NCBI GenBank assembly: GCA_021151835.1
Contig: JAGKWO010000077.1
Coordinates: 1-9,809 of the forward strand
DNA from: Gammaproteobacteria bacterium
Lineage (GTDB): Bacteria; Pseudomonadota; Gammaproteobacteria; Pseudomonadales; Cellvibrionaceae
Direction: 5' to 3'
DNA length: 9,809 bases
Shown one piece after another: positions 1-6,899 of the stretch (positions are counted from its first letter, which is position 1; every line of letters begins with the position of its first letter). Position numbers and translations under genes: made by a program. A model generated the notes under the pieces. That model saw nothing but the letters and a program-made list of their open reading frames with translations. It ran no database searches and was not told the origin of the DNA.

Positions 1-1044
1 ATCGGTTCCCATGCGAATGTTGGCGTGCTCTCCGGTGGCGGCTCTTCCCAGGTTTATCCGGTCGGCGGTATGGCGGTCTCGGGCCTTGGGCCAAAAGTGT
101 TTCCGGGCCCAATGGTCTACTATCCCTCCTCACCCATGAAAGCCTTGGCTGCTCGTTTGCCGGATACCCGAGTCAGTTTTGATGAAGGCACCAACGTTCA
201 GGCGGCGGTGGCTCTGGCCGCCGAGAGTGATTTGGTATTGGTGTTTGCGAACCAGTGGACCGCCGAATCCGTCGATGTGGGAAATTTGTCATTGCCGGAT
301 AACCAGGACGCCCTAATTAACGCTGTGGCGGCGGCCAACAAGAAGACCGTGGTGGTTTTACAAACCGGTGGCGCTGTGTTGATGCCTTGGCTCAAGGATG
401 TCGGTGCCGTGGTGCAGGCCTGGTACCCTGGCACCCGTGGCGGTGAAGCCGTCGCGCGGGTGTTAACAGGCGAGGTCAATCCTTCAGGTCATTTGCCCGT
501 CACCTTCCCGGCCGCAGAATCGCAATTGCCTCACCCGCAACTTCCTGGCTATCCCGAGGTAAAAGACCAGCGTTTCGATGTTCATTACACCGAAGGCGCG
601 ACTGTGGGTTACAAATGGTTTGATGCAAAAAAACTTACGCCCTTGTTTCCTTTTGGATTCGGTTTGTCCTACACGGATTTTGAATTCAGCGATTTAAAAG
701 CCACGGTGAATAACAACCAGCTCAGGGTCAGCTTCAGCGTGAAAAACACCGGCACCCTGGCTGGCAAAGAAGTGGCACAAGTGTACGTTGCGCCACTTAA
801 TACCCGGTGGGAAGCGCCGAAGCGTTTGGGTGCTTTCCAAAAAGTGGATCTGAAACCCGGAGAATCAACCCAGGTTAGCCTGGTAGTGGACCCGCGTTTA
901 TTGGGCATGTACCAGAGCAAAACCAAAACCTGGAAAATTGCGCGTGGCCAATACGAGGTGATACTCGCCAAATCGGCCACCGAACCCCAAGCTCGCGTTA
1001 AAGTGAAAATCCCGGGGCAGGTGTTGGATGTGCGAGGCAAGTAA
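1..1044 (+). CDS. GH3 family beta-glycosidase (probable beta-glucosidase), C-terminal part, 5' end outside the window
   Basis: The reading frame is open from base 1, so the gene starts upstream; the GTG at 25 is an internal valine codon, not a start. About 347 residues are visible. Near the left edge is the GGGSSQV motif (window residues 12-18), typical of the GH3 C-terminal alpha/beta sandwich. It is followed by ESVDVGNLSLP, the equivalent of the usual EGxDRxxLxLP segment, whose Glu (about residue 89) is the likely acid/base, and then by WYPGTRGGEAVARVLTGEVNPSG. The last 130 residues form the fibronectin-III-like domain, with PLFPFGFGLSYT and GKEVAQVYVAP. The nucleophile Asp lies in the missing N-terminal barrel. 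Family knowledge: these enzymes release terminal beta-linked sugars, often glucose from cello-oligosaccharides, in the periplasm or at the cell surface. The exact substrate cannot be read from this part. The gene ends at an intrinsic terminator. Confidence 0.95.
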   Translation: MGSHANVGVLSGGGSSQVYPVGGMAVSGLGPKVFPGPMVYYPSSPMKALAARLPDTRVSFDEGTNVQAAVALAAESDLVLVFANQWTAESVDVGNLSLPDNQDALINAVAAANKKTVVVLQTGGAVLMPWLKDVGAVVQAWYPGTRGGEAVARVLTGEVNPSGHLPVTFPAAESQLPHPQLPGYPEVKDQRFDVHYTEGATVGYKWFDAKKLTPLFPFGFGLSYTDFEFSDLKATVNNNQLRVSFSVKNTGTLAGKEVAQVYVAPLNTRWEAPKRLGAFQKVDLKPGESTQVSLVVDPRLLGMYQSKTKTWKIARGQYEVILAKSATEPQARVKVKIPGQVLDVRGK

Positions 1045-1085
1045 ATCCAGGTTGTGTAACAACACCCAAGGTTAGTGAAAAGTGG

Positions 1086-1118
1086 ACGGCGCCCCTCGAA
1101 AAGCGGCGCCGTTTTTTT
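1086..1118 (+). terminator. Rho-independent terminator of the GH3 gene
   Basis: A perfect 8-bp stem pairs ACGGCGCC (1086-1093) with GGCGCCGT (1105-1112) across an 11-nt loop, and a run of seven T follows at 1112-1118. It lies about 40 nt after the GH3 stop codon, so transcription of the hydrolase gene should end here and the next gene should need its own promoter. Confidence 0.92.
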
Positions 1119-1250
1119 GTAAGTTTTACATCAATGCGTGGTTTTTTTTTGCCCTCCGGTGCGCATAGAAAACGATTTTCGTTAGCTTATTATTTGAAAT
1201 CCCTGAATTTTTTAGCTGTGGCACGCAACCCGCATTAATAAATTCCGGTG

Positions 1251-1279
1251 TTGACATGTTCGTCCACATTCCATTCAAG
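1251..1279 (+). promoter_or_regulatory. Candidate promoter of the small acidic lipoprotein gene
   Basis: A perfect -35 hexamer TTGACA lies at 1251-1256. With a 17-nt spacer the -10 would be TTCAAG (1274-1279), a poor match, so the promoter is either weak, activator-dependent or placed elsewhere. An alternative -10 TATTAT lies at 1188-1193, beside the imperfect palindrome GAAAACGATTTTC, but it has no good -35. The rest of 1119-1302 shows T-rich tracts and nothing else I can name. Confidence 0.3.
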
Positions 1280-1302
1280 AGCTTGATTAATAGGGGATTG
1301 TT

Positions 1303-1509
1303 ATGGCTAATTTCAAAAAAGCATTCATCTTGTTGTGCATGGTATTTTCATTGGCAGCCTGTGATTCCAATGACGGCAAAGCGGAAAAAATGGGAGAGAA
1401 AATTGATGAAACCGCTAACGAGGTGCGGGATGACCTGGACGATGCCGCTGACGAAATAAAAGACAAGGTAGAGGATACTTGCGAAGAAGCCTCGGATGAA
1501 AACTGCTAA
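1303..1509 (+). CDS. Small, highly acidic lipoprotein (68 aa), probably kept in the inner membrane
   Basis: Residues 1-20 form a lipoprotein signal peptide: a Lys pair, a hydrophobic core and the lipobox LAAC with Cys20. Lipidation by Lgt and cleavage by signal peptidase II would leave a mature chain of only 49 residues. Asp follows the lipidated Cys, which is the Lol-avoidance signal in enterobacteria and would keep the protein in the inner membrane. In Cellvibrio this rule is an extrapolation. The mature part is rich in Asp and Glu and reads as one amphipathic helix with a heptad-like pattern (MGEKIDETANEVRDDLDDA). It ends with two Cys (60 and 68) that could form a disulphide. The start is supported by AGGGG at 1292-1296, six nt before the ATG. 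An overlapping frame starting at 1256 is a shadow. The family is not recognised; a structural or stress-related envelope role is only a guess. Confidence 0.85.
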   Translation: MANFKKAFILLCMVFSLAACDSNDGKAEKMGEKIDETANEVRDDLDDAADEIKDKVEDTCEEASDENC

Positions 1510-1524
1510 GCCTTGTTTGGCATT

Positions 1525-1575
1525 GCAGGCACTTCAGCGCGATACTCCTTCCGGGTGACGTGATGAAGTGCCTGC
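1525..1575. repeat. Perfect 12-bp inverted repeat downstream of the lipoprotein gene
   Basis: GCAGGCACTTCA (1525-1536) is exactly complementary to TGAAGTGCCTGC (1564-1575), with a 27-nt loop between them. Two G-U pairs could extend the stem outward. No T run follows, so it is not a classic intrinsic terminator. It may act as a 3' stabilising stem, a REP-like element or an operator ahead of the MFS promoter. Confidence 0.7.
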
Positions 1576-1626
1576 GGCACTAACCAATTACAATAAACGA
1601 AAAAAAATCACATCCTGTTTTATCTG

Positions 1627-1655
1627 CTGACGAAAATTCAATCTCCCGCTATATT
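1627..1655 (+). promoter_or_regulatory. Candidate sigma-70 promoter of the MFS-PfpI operon
   Basis: CTGACG (1627-1632, 4/6 to TTGACA) and TATATT (1650-1655, 5/6 to TATAAT) are separated by exactly 17 nt. Transcription would begin near 1662, leaving a leader of about 27 nt before the ATG at 1689, with AAGGA at 1677-1681 as ribosome binding site. Confidence 0.5.
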
Positions 1656-1688
1656 GAGCACTCAGGCCCAGCCTCCAAGGACATCAAT

Positions 1689-2984
1689 ATGAGCGCGGAT
1701 TTATCCGGTAATGCCAATCGTTTTATCCTCTTTTCCGTATTTTTTACCGCACGTGCTTACTATCCGGTGTTAGCCATTTTATTTATTGATCTTGGTTTAA
1801 CCTTGGATCAATTTGTCATGCTCAATTTCATTTGGGCGATAACGATATTTTTGTTTGAGGTGCCCTCGGGCGCCTTGGCCGATACTATCGGGCGACGACG
1901 TTTATTAATTGCAGCCTCCGCGCTCATGCTAGTGGAGATGCTTTGCCTGCTCCTCGCCTCCTGGACGAGTGGCGCAACCTTGTTGGCACTGTGTGTAATG
2001 AACCGAATTTGTTCGGGATTATCGGAAGCTTGTGCTAGCGGTGCGGATGAGGCGCTTGCCTACGATTCCCTGCCCGAACAAAACCGCGCACGGGCTTGGG
2101 ACCAATTGCTCGCAAAAGTCATGCGCTGGCGTTCAGTGGGATTTGTTGTTGCCATGATTATGGGCGGCTTGGTCTATGACCCGGTCACCTTGGGTTGGTT
2201 ACTGCCGCAGGCCAGCGCTGTTTCGGCTGAAGTTGCGCACCGGATTCCGGTAGTGCTGGTGCTAATACAAGCCGTTATTTGTTTATGCGTCACCTGGCGC
2301 ATGCGCGAGCCCGCCCACGCGATTGCCGGCGCAAAGTTGGAAAACACGTTCGGCCACATAGTCTCGACCGCCCGCTGGGTACTCACTACGCCGAAAACCC
2401 TGGTGGTGATTTTAATTGGGGTGGTGGTGGATTCCATCGTGCGCAACTTCGCCACTATCAACAGTAGTTATTACCGCCTCATTGAGTTACCGGAATGGAC
2501 CTATGGTTTTCTTGGTGCTTTGTTTGGTGTGATGGGTTTTATCGTGCCCGGAATCGCCAAGAGACTGAACGAACGATGGAGTTTATTCGGCAATTTAGTG
2601 TTTATCGTTGTCGCGACTTTTATCGGTTTATTGATGTTGATTCCAGCGTGGCCTGTTTACGGAGTTATTCCGGCGATTTTTGTGTTCAGTATGATGTTCT
2701 TCCTGGGCTTTACTGTAAGCCGGGTCTTGCACGATGAAGCGGAATCCTCGCGCCGCGCCACTGTGCTTTCCGTGAAAGGTTTAATTTTTAACTTGGGCTA
2801 TGGTTTGTTCAGCCTGGCATTTTCCGTGGTGTTAGCCACATTGCCTGATTCCCCGGAAGCGAATGCGTTGCGCGGTGCACTTTTGTGGCAAGTGCCTTTA
2901 TTTGCATTGATAAGCTTGCTGCTTTTGCTCTGGGCGAAATTTAAGTTAAAACCTATTATCGTTAATAAAAGTACAGCCGGTTAA
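1689..2984 (+). CDS. MFS transporter, 12 predicted transmembrane helices (431 aa)
   Basis: The protein has about twelve hydrophobic segments, near residues 11-34, 41-62, 71-91, 96-110, 147-163, 186-204, 236-251, 271-290, 298-320, 322-345, 362-385 and 398-416. This is the usual layout and length of a Major Facilitator Superfamily carrier. The loop between helices 2 and 3 carries GALADTIGRRRL (61-72), a clear motif A. SGADEALAYDSL (117-128) and SSRRATVLSVKG (353-364) are patterns I associate with bacterial MFS carriers annotated as drug or small-molecule exporters. It acts in the inner membrane, driven by an ion gradient. The substrate cannot be read from the sequence. The start is supported by AAGGA at 1677-1681 with a 7-nt spacer. 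The PfpI-type gene follows after 26 nt on the same strand, so the two are probably co-transcribed and may handle the same compound. Confidence 0.93.
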   Translation: MSADLSGNANRFILFSVFFTARAYYPVLAILFIDLGLTLDQFVMLNFIWAITIFLFEVPSGALADTIGRRRLLIAASALMLVEMLCLLLASWTSGATLLALCVMNRICSGLSEACASGADEALAYDSLPEQNRARAWDQLLAKVMRWRSVGFVVAMIMGGLVYDPVTLGWLLPQASAVSAEVAHRIPVVLVLIQAVICLCVTWRMREPAHAIAGAKLENTFGHIVSTARWVLTTPKTLVVILIGVVVDSIVRNFATINSSYYRLIELPEWTYGFLGALFGVMGFIVPGIAKRLNERWSLFGNLVFIVVATFIGLLMLIPAWPVYGVIPAIFVFSMMFFLGFTVSRVLHDEAESSRRATVLSVKGLIFNLGYGLFSLAFSVVLATLPDSPEANALRGALLWQVPLFALISLLLLLWAKFKLKPIIVNKSTAG

Positions 2985-3010
2985 TAAGGTCTGGCAGGAG
3001 GGAAGGGCTA

Positions 3011-3604
3011 ATGAATGTGGGAATTTATATATACGACAACGCGGAAGTGCTGGATTTTTCCGGCCCTTTTGAAGTCTTTTCCACCGCAGCGCGAGTAAGT
3101 GGAAACGCCAATGTGTTTCGTGTGTCACTGATCAGCGAAACGGGAACTGCAGTCATTGCACGCGCGGGGTTCAAGGTCATTCCGGATTATTCCATCGCCA
3201 ATCACCCACCGCTGGATCTGTTGGTAGTAGTGGGCGGTGTTCACACGGGTGAGATGGAAAAAATTAATGTCATGGCCTGGCTTGCGCAACAGCGCGCGCA
3301 GGTCCCTTTGATTGCTACCGTATGTACGGGTATTTTCCTGCTGGCTAAGTCCACGGATTTATCCGGCGCAAAAGTCACTACCCATTGGGAAGATATTCCC
3401 GATTTACGCACGCAATTTCCCCAATTGGATGTACAGGAAAACGCCCGTTGGATCGATGAAGGCCCGTTAGTGTCATCGGGTGGTATTTCGGCAGGTATCG
3501 ATATGAGTTTGTACCTGGTGAGCCGCCTGCAGAATCGCGACCTGGCAGTCAGGACAGCACGGCAAATGGAATATCGTTGGAACGAGGCAAGTGTGCATCA
3601 ATAA
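3011..3604 (+). CDS. DJ-1/PfpI family protein, isonitrile-hydratase-like (197 aa)
   Basis: This is a single class-I glutamine-amidotransferase-like domain. The N-terminus carries LDFSGPFEVF (14-23), with Asp15 in the place used by isonitrile hydratases. VVVGGVHTG (72-80) follows, then the nucleophile elbow IATVCTGIFLLA with Cys105 followed by Thr106, then VTTHW and SSGGISAGIDMSLYLV. The same motifs occur in the N-terminal domain of GlxA-type AraC regulators. Here the chain stops after the domain with no helix-turn-helix, so it should be an enzyme or stress protein and not a transcription factor. Known relatives hydrate isonitriles to N-formamides; that activity here is an inference. A strong AGGAGG at 2996-3001 sits 9 nt before the ATG. 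The gene follows the MFS gene by 26 nt and ends 20 nt from the convergent dinB stop. It is most likely cytoplasmic. Confidence 0.92.
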   Translation: MNVGIYIYDNAEVLDFSGPFEVFSTAARVSGNANVFRVSLISETGTAVIARAGFKVIPDYSIANHPPLDLLVVVGGVHTGEMEKINVMAWLAQQRAQVPLIATVCTGIFLLAKSTDLSGAKVTTHWEDIPDLRTQFPQLDVQENARWIDEGPLVSSGGISAGIDMSLYLVSRLQNRDLAVRTARQMEYRWNEASVHQ

Positions 3605-3624
3605 AACGCTGCCTCGAAAACTTT

Positions 3625-4725
3625 TCAGCAGCCTGCTAGCGGGTGTGTTTCTGCTCCTCGATGGTGATTATGAAACAACTCCAATTGCAAATAATCTTGG
3701 TCTTCCCGCAAATCAATAAACCTGACGCCGACACCGATCAACCGCACGGGCATGGATTTGCGTTGGTAAGCATCGCTGCACAGGCTTTGCAATTCCTGGA
3801 GTGAGACCGCACTCGCGCTGCGCTCAATGGTGGTGATGCTGAAATCAGAAAATTTAAGTTTCACGTAGAGCTTAACGATTTTGTAATCATCATCGACCCG
3901 GCGTAACCGAATTGCCAATTGCTGGCTCAGCGCGGGGATTTCATTCAGGCAGTGAGTTAAGCCGGGTAAATCCTGCGCGAAGGTATTTTCCACACTCAGT
4001 GATTTACGACGCCTATCTACCGTGACTTGCCGGTCATCAATGCCCCGGCTCAAATGAAACAGGCGCGAGCCCATTTGGCCATAGCGCTGGGTCAGTTCAA
4101 ATACCGAGAGCTTTTGCAAATCACTGCAAGTAAAAATATTTCGCTCGGCGAGTTTCGCTGCCATGGCTTTGCCGACGCCGTAAATTTTATTGACCGGGAG
4201 TTGCGCAACAAACTCGGGGACTTTTGCAGGGGGAATAACGTATTGACCATTGGGTTTATTCCAATCGCTGGCAATTTTAGCCAGGAATTTATTCGGCGCT
4301 ATTCCTGCAGACACGGTGATTCCCACCTCCTGTTGAATGCGTGCGCGAATCTCTTGCGCGATCAAGGTTGCACTGCCCTGGTGGAATTCAGAGTCGCTCA
4401 CATCCAGGAAGGCCTCGTCCAGTGAAAGGGGTTCAACCAACTCTGTGTATTCGTAAAAAATGTGGCGCATATGCAGGGATGCCTCGCGGTAGGCGTCCAT
4501 GCGATGGGGCAGTACCAGCAAATCCGGACAGAGCCGTTTGGCATGGCTGGTCGGCATGGCCGAACGCACCCCGAAACGACGCGCCTCATAATTGCAGGTG
4601 GAGAGCACACCGCGTGATTCGCTACGCCCGCCAACAGCAATTGGGCGATTAACCAGCGAAGGGTCGTCGCGCATCTCGACAGCGGCGAAAAAACAGTCGG
4701 CATCCAAGTGGATAATCTTGCGCAT
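3625..4725 (-). CDS. dinB: DNA polymerase IV (Y-family translesion polymerase)
   Basis: The 366-aa product opens with IIHLDADCFFAAVE. Asp8 and the SLDEAFLDV motif (Asp103 and Glu104) supply the metal-binding carboxylates, and Phe13 is the steric gate against ribonucleotides; all have the same numbers as in E. coli Pol IV. SAGIAPNKFLAKIASDWNKPNGQ is the palm signature, KIYGVGKAMAAKL is the thumb helix-hairpin-helix, and residues after about 240 form the little finger. QLELF (347-351) is a beta-clamp binding motif, followed by a short extra tail of 15 residues. The enzyme bypasses damaged bases at stalled forks and is error-prone. A LexA-type box overlaps the promoter region 17 bp before the start. 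I see no good Shine-Dalgarno sequence ahead of the ATG. The gene converges on the PfpI gene and diverges from abf51A. Confidence 0.97.
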   Translation of the reverse strand: MRKIIHLDADCFFAAVEMRDDPSLVNRPIAVGGRSESRGVLSTCNYEARRFGVRSAMPTSHAKRLCPDLLVLPHRMDAYREASLHMRHIFYEYTELVEPLSLDEAFLDVSDSEFHQGSATLIAQEIRARIQQEVGITVSAGIAPNKFLAKIASDWNKPNGQYVIPPAKVPEFVAQLPVNKIYGVGKAMAAKLAERNIFTCSDLQKLSVFELTQRYGQMGSRLFHLSRGIDDRQVTVDRRRKSLSVENTFAQDLPGLTHCLNEIPALSQQLAIRLRRVDDDYKIVKLYVKLKFSDFSITTIERSASAVSLQELQSLCSDAYQRKSMPVRLIGVGVRFIDLREDQDYLQLELFHNHHRGAETHPLAGC

Positions 4726-4741
4726 TCTATTCAGTGTAGTG

Positions 4742-4761
4742 GTATGTATATAAATACAGTA
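4742..4761 (-). promoter_or_regulatory. LexA (SOS) box upstream of dinB
   Basis: Read on the minus strand the site is TACTGTATTTATATACATAC. It matches the E. coli LexA consensus TACTGTATATATATACAGTA at 16 of 20 positions and keeps the CTGT-N8-ACA core; the last part is ACAT instead of ACAG. It lies 17 bp before the dinB ATG. A possible -10 TATACT (minus strand, 4758-4763) overlaps it, so bound LexA would block transcription. This predicts DNA-damage induction of dinB. Confidence 0.82.
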
Positions 4762-4882
4762 TAAGGAAATCGGTAAAAGGTGGGTAGGCTAAAACCTTGG
4801 GCTGACAACGGCTGGCAGTTGGCTAATCTGGAAGGGTGTGGAGCTAAATTATCCACGAGGGGTAAAAATAGGTTAAATTGTA

Positions 4883-4908
4883 TGACTATATTATCTCTGG
4901 CTGACTAT
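4883..4908 (+). promoter_or_regulatory. Direct repeat TGACTAT in the abf51A promoter region
   Basis: The heptamer TGACTAT occurs at 4883-4889 and again at 4902-4908, 19 bp apart. The second copy overlaps a possible -10 (TATGCT, 4906-4911) whose best -35 is ATGACT (4882-4887, 18-nt spacer). A short inverted repeat GTGGA-N9-TCCAC lies just upstream, at about 4838-4856. Either element could be the site of a sugar-responsive regulator of abf51A. Chance repetition is not excluded. Confidence 0.3.
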
Positions 4909-4953
4909 GCTTGCCCTACCTGATTAAACGATAACAACGATGGAGAAAATCCT

Positions 4954-6507
4954 ATGCGCATGATTAAACCCTTGGCCATGGCTGTTGGCCTGTTTGCATC
5001 AACCCTGGCGCTGGCAGATACCCAGCTGAAGGTGGATACCACCCAGCCGGGTCCGGTAATTAACAAGAATATCTATGGACAATTTGCCGAGCACCTGGGG
5101 CGCGGTATTTACGAGGGTTTATGGGTTGGTCCGGATTCCAAAATTGCCAATACCCGCGGTTGGCGTAACGACGTGGTAGGTGCGCTGAAAGACATTAAAG
5201 TCCCACTGGTGCGCTGGCCAGGTGGGTGTTTTGCTGATGAATACCACTGGCGTGAGGGAATAGGCCCCCGCGACCAACGTCCGGTGAGGGTCAACACCAA
5301 CTGGGGTGGTGTGCTGGAGGATAACGCCGTAGGCACGCACGAATTTTTCGATTTGGTAGAGCTGCTTGGTGCCGAAGCATACGTTAATGGCAACCTGGGA
5401 ACAGGCACTCCGCAGGAAATGGCGGAATGGCTGGAATATATGACCTCCGAGAGCAAATCCACCCTGGCTGAACTGCGCCGCAAAAATGGTCGCGATAAGC
5501 CCTTCCGTGTGCATTATTTTGCCATCGGTAATGAGGCCTGGGGTTGTGGCGGTAACATGACGCCCGAGTTCTACACCCACCTCTACAAGCAATACGCCAG
5601 CTTCCTGAAAACGCCCAAAGACAACACTCCCGTCCTGATTGCCAGTGGCGGTCACACCGAGGACACAGATTGGGCCAACCACCTCACCGCTAACGTCAAG
5701 CCCAACTGGAGCTTGCGGATGGATGCGGTCAGTTTCCACTACTACACCTTGCCCACGGGCGACTGGACGGTAAAAGGTGCGGCCTTGGGCTTCCCCGAGA
5801 AAGAGTGGATGTCCACCATGGTAAACACCTTGAAGATGGACCAATTCATCATCAACAACAAAAAAGTGATGGATAAAAATGATCCCGAGAAAAAAGTGGG
5901 CTTCTATGTGGATGAATGGGGTACCTGGTACGACGTGACGGGCGATGATGATCCCGGTTTCCTTTACCAACAAAACAGCATGCGCGATGCGGTAGTGGCG
6001 GCGTTGAATTTCAATATTTTCCACAAGCACGCCGACCGCGTACATATGAGCATCATTGCGCAAATGGTTAACGTGCTCCAGGCAATGGTCCTGACGGACA
6101 AGGAAAAAATGATCCTGACCCCGACCTACCATGTGTTCAAGATGTACGTTCCTTTCCAAGGTGCAACCTCATTGCCGCTTGAATTGAAAGATGTACCCAA
6201 GTACACCCTCGGCAAGCAATCTATCCCGGCCGTGAGTGCAACAGCTGCGCGCGCGAAGGATGGGAAAATCTACCTGGCGCTGGTCAATGCCAACCCCAAT
6301 AAAGCGGAGACAGTGGATATCAATCTTGCTGGCGTAAAAGTGAATGCGGTCAGTGGGCAGATATTAACAGCGAAGGCGATGGATGCTCACAACACCTTCG
6401 CTGCCCCCAACACTGTCAAGCCGGAAGCCTACTCCGCCAAAGCCACCAACGGCAAACTGGCATTGGAGCTACCTGCCAAGTCAGTAGTGGTGGTGGCTGT
6501 GGAGTAA
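4954..6507 (+). CDS. abf51A: Secreted GH51 alpha-L-arabinofuranosidase
   Basis: The 517-aa precursor starts with a Sec signal peptide ending ALA-D, with likely cleavage after Ala21. Then comes a GH51 (beta/alpha)8 barrel: KNIYGQFAEHLGRGIYEGLW, VRWPGGCFADEYHWR and YVNGNLGTGTPQEMAEWLEY. The acid/base is Glu194 in IGNEAWGCGG and the nucleophile is Glu321 in YVDEWGTWYD. These are the residue numbers I recall for C. japonicus Abf51A. After about residue 400 the chain forms the C-terminal beta-sandwich usual in the family. The enzyme removes alpha-L-arabinofuranosyl side chains from arabinoxylan, arabinan and arabino-oligosaccharides with retention of configuration. It acts in the periplasm or outside the cell. 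GGAGA at 4942-4946 with a 7-nt spacer supports the ATG at 4954; a second ATG at codon 3 is possible. The gene is monocistronic, divergent from dinB, and ends at a terminator. Confidence 0.97.
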   Translation: MRMIKPLAMAVGLFASTLALADTQLKVDTTQPGPVINKNIYGQFAEHLGRGIYEGLWVGPDSKIANTRGWRNDVVGALKDIKVPLVRWPGGCFADEYHWREGIGPRDQRPVRVNTNWGGVLEDNAVGTHEFFDLVELLGAEAYVNGNLGTGTPQEMAEWLEYMTSESKSTLAELRRKNGRDKPFRVHYFAIGNEAWGCGGNMTPEFYTHLYKQYASFLKTPKDNTPVLIASGGHTEDTDWANHLTANVKPNWSLRMDAVSFHYYTLPTGDWTVKGAALGFPEKEWMSTMVNTLKMDQFIINNKKVMDKNDPEKKVGFYVDEWGTWYDVTGDDDPGFLYQQNSMRDAVVAALNFNIFHKHADRVHMSIIAQMVNVLQAMVLTDKEKMILTPTYHVFKMYVPFQGATSLPLELKDVPKYTLGKQSIPAVSATAARAKDGKIYLALVNANPNKAETVDINLAGVKVNAVSGQILTAKAMDAHNTFAAPNTVKPEAYSAKATNGKLALELPAKSVVVVAVE

Positions 6508-6527
6508 CTGCTTTATCGCAAATAAAA

Positions 6528-6553
6528 AAGGGGACGCAAAATGCGCCCCCCTT
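6528..6553. terminator. Probable bidirectional terminator between abf51A and the opposing lipoprotein gene
   Basis: GGGG (6530-6533), a bulged A, and CGCA (6535-6538) pair with TGCG (6542-6545) and CCCC (6546-6549) around an AAA loop. An A-rich tract (AATAAAAAA, 6521-6529) on the left gives a U tract for leftward transcripts, while CTTCTTT lies on the right for rightward ones. It sits 22 nt after the abf51A stop and 18 nt after the stop of the convergent gene at 6568, so it can serve both. The leftward U tract is the better one. Confidence 0.75.
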
Positions 6554-6567
6554 CTTTAACTTACATT

Positions 6568-6825
6568 TTATTCCGCCTTTTGCTTTTTAAGCTCTTCGAT
6601 TTTTCGTAACCTTTCCTCGTTTTCAGCCTCTTTTTCGTTAAGTTCCTTTATCTCCTGAGCGCGCTTGTATTCGTCTTCAATATTGGTGTCGCATCGTTTA
6701 TAGCTTATGTTACTTTGCTGATCGCAATTCAAATCCTTAATTACCTGGGCGGTTGTCATTGCGCCATGGGGGCTGCAGCCGGATAAAACTAGGCAAAGTG
6801 ATGAGAAGGTCAAAAGGTTTTGCAT
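6568..6825 (-). CDS. Small lipoprotein with a charged coiled-coil tail (85 aa)
   Basis: The first 17 residues form a lipoprotein signal ending in LSGC (Cys17), although the n-region has no Lys or Arg. Ser at +2 predicts outer-membrane sorting under the enterobacterial rule. The mature part has two more Cys (34 and 45) that could pair. From about residue 49 to the end it is a Glu/Lys-rich helix (YKRAQEIKELNEKEAENEE) likely to form a coiled coil. AGGAA on the minus strand (6829-6833) precedes the ATG by three nt, a short spacing. The gene lies 74 nt downstream of the signal peptidase gene on the same strand. Lipoproteins are cleaved by signal peptidase II, so it is not an obvious substrate of its neighbour. 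The family is not recognised. Confidence 0.8.
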   Translation of the reverse strand: MQNLLTFSSLCLVLSGCSPHGAMTTAQVIKDLNCDQQSNISYKRCDTNIEDEYKRAQEIKELNEKEAENEERLRKIEELKKQKAE

Positions 6826-6845
6826 AGATTCCTGTGTATAAGTTA

Positions 6846-6862
6846 GCCAATGCTCAATTGGC
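6846..6862 (-). other. Hairpin in the leader of the small lipoprotein gene
   Basis: GCCAAT (6846-6851) and ATTGGC (6857-6862) form a perfect 6-bp stem with a 5-nt loop. It lies about 20 nt before the lipoprotein start codon and after the signal peptidase stop. It could limit read-through from the upstream gene or shape the leader mRNA. A T run at 6893-6900 on the + strand has no clean stem before it. Confidence 0.4.
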
Positions 6863-6899
6863 GGTTGCGTATGATGAAGTACGGATGCCCGCGTTTTTT

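Noticed and set aside
1256..1459. 67-aa frame overlapping the acidic lipoprotein
   Set aside because: It has no ribosome binding site, its composition is unlike a real protein, and it overlaps the lipoprotein frame that has a lipobox and a good AGGGG.
4027..4425. 132-aa frame on the + strand inside dinB
   Set aside because: It lies opposite conserved polymerase motifs and has no motif of its own.
5119..6159. Long open frame (346 aa) antisense to abf51A
   Set aside because: It is a shadow of the codon usage of abf51A. Its His- and Val-rich translation has no recognisable domain, while the + frame has full GH51 motifs.
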